Shown: positions 63,380-64,000 of the stretch, piece after piece
Position numbering within the stretch: the first letter of the stretch is position 1
Layout: every line of letters begins with the position of its first letter
From: Chthonomonas sp. UBA2387
GTDB lineage: Bacteria; Armatimonadota; Fimbriimonadia; Fimbriimonadales; Fimbriimonadaceae
DNA length: 64,000 bases
NCBI GenBank assembly: GCA_002343445.1
Contig: DDSP01000065.1
Location: 30,736-94,735, forward strand
Reading direction: 5' to 3'
The notes under the pieces: generated by a model
Databases searched by the model: none
What the model was told of the DNA's origin: nothing
Seen by the model: the letters and a program-made list of their open reading frames with translations, nothing else
Position numbers and translations under genes: made by a program

Positions 63380-64000
63380 CTAGCCCACGCTGCCTTCCAG
63401 GCTGACGGCCAAAAGCTTCTGCGCCTCGACGGCGAACTCCATCGGCAGTTCGCGGAACACTTCCTTGCAGAAGCCGCTCACGATCATGTTCACGGCGTCC
63501 TCCGTCGGGATGCCCCGCTGATTGCAGTAGAAGATCTGGTCCTCGCCGATCTTGGACGTGGACGCTTCGTGCTCCACGGTGGCCGTGGGGTTCTTCACTT
63601 CGATGTAAGGGAACGTGTGCGCGCCGCACCGGTCGCCCATGAGCATCGAATCGCACTGGGAGTAGTTGCGCGCGCCTTCGGCGCCGGGGTTCACGCGCAC
63701 CAGGCCTCGGTAGGTGTTCTGCCCGTTCATGGCCGAGATGCCCTTGGCCACGATGGTCGAGCGCGTGCGCTTGCCGATGTGGATCATCTTCGTGCCCGTG
63801 TCCGCCTGTTGCTTGCCCGAGGTGAGCGCCACCGAGTAGAACTCGCCGATCGCATCGTCGCCCTGAAGGATGACGCTGGGGTACTTCCACGTGATGCTCG
63901 AGCCCGTCTCGACCTGCGTCCACGTGATCTTGGCGCGGCGCATGGCCTTGCCGCGCTTGGTAACGAAGTTGTAGATGCCGCCCTTGCCGTCCTTGTCGCC
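63380..64000 (-). CDS. sufB: Fe-S cluster assembly protein SufB (5' part beyond window)
   Basis: The C-terminal 206 residues of SufB are present; the frame runs through the right edge (GDKDGKGGIYNFVTKRGKAM) with no stop. Family landmarks are TWTQVETGSSITWKYPSVIL, GTKMIHIGKRTRSTIVAKGI, ARNYSQCDSMLMGDRCGAHT and ASTSKIGEDQIFYCNQRGIP, with the conserved Cys of Y-S-Q-C-D and the E-A-S-T-S-K stretch. SufB with SufC and SufD forms the scaffold on which Fe-S clusters are built. SufC and SufD are not in view and may lie to the right. It is convergent with the pseudopilin gene. Confidence 0.95.
   Translation of the reverse strand, partial: GDKDGKGGIYNFVTKRGKAMRRAKITWTQVETGSSITWKYPSVILQGDDAIGEFYSVALTSGKQQADTGTKMIHIGKRTRSTIVAKGISAMNGQNTYRGLVRVNPGAEGARNYSQCDSMLMGDRCGAHTFPYIEVKNPTATVEHEASTSKIGEDQIFYCNQRGIPTEDAVNMIVSGFCKEVFRELPMEFAVEAQKLLAVSLEGSVG

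Noticed and set aside
1..64000. CRISPR arrays, insertion sequences, prophage or attachment sites
   Set aside because: No regularly spaced repeats, transposase, integrase or phage genes were seen. The single tRNA (40636-40721) has no integrase or obvious repeat of its 3' end beside it.

Overview
The window is high-GC DNA, densely packed with genes on both strands, and reads as one stretch of chromosome. There is no integrase, transposase, phage gene or CRISPR array. The gene content fits a diderm bacterium of the Armatimonadota, probably near Fimbriimonadia. It combines an outer-membrane assembly cluster (TamB, BamA, OmpH/Skp), a PEP-CTERM protein, a DUF1559-type pseudopilin, a UPF0182 protein, a Mpa/ARC-like AAA ATPase and a c-di-AMP (ydaO) riboswitch. 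That placement is inferred from gene families only; there is no rRNA here.

Layout. 1-9.1 kb (minus strand): a glycosyltransferase-39-like membrane protein cut by the left edge, a tiny membrane protein with an in-frame TGA, an ACT-domain protein overlapping a beta-helix protein, a PEP-CTERM protein with a clear terminator, and a TPR / MFS / nucleotidyltransferase / CNNM-CorC run. 9.1-20.5 kb: a secreted S9 peptidase, a large secretin-N-like orphan (minus), peroxiredoxin and methyltransferase, four overlapping ABC genes (ATPase-permease twice), then a convergent DUF389 protein. 20.6-28.8 kb: tamB, bamA, ompH and a coiled-coil lipoprotein, forming one outer-membrane biogenesis unit.

28.8-40.6 kb: a nitrilase-family amidohydrolase, a small cytochrome c, the ARC-like ATPase, a GH31 glycosidase, a cyclic-nucleotide-binding protein, a PlsC acyltransferase, fused SecDF and a DprA-like protein. 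40.6-50.0 kb: tRNA-Leu(CAA), a LOR/SDH-domain (TIGR00300) enzyme, a cytochrome/sugar dehydrogenase fusion, the C-terminal half of methionine synthase as a separate gene, fused IspDF and a UPF0182 protein. 50.0-58.0 kb: a GH51 arabinofuranosidase, a large orphan of unusual base composition, a GNAT protein, a DUF4434 putative glycosidase, a membrane protein and an inositol-monophosphatase-like protein.

58.0-64.0 kb: a c-di-AMP riboswitch in front of a 93-codon orphan gene, pruA, a GYF/TM2 protein, a secreted cyclophilin, a small secreted protein, a pseudopilin and the C-terminal part of sufB, cut by the right edge. Carbohydrate breakdown (GH31, GH51, DUF4434, beta-helix protein, sugar dehydrogenase) and envelope biogenesis are the main themes.

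The least explained items are the riboswitch-controlled orphan, the possible UGA-recoded small membrane protein and the compositionally distinct 597-codon orphan.
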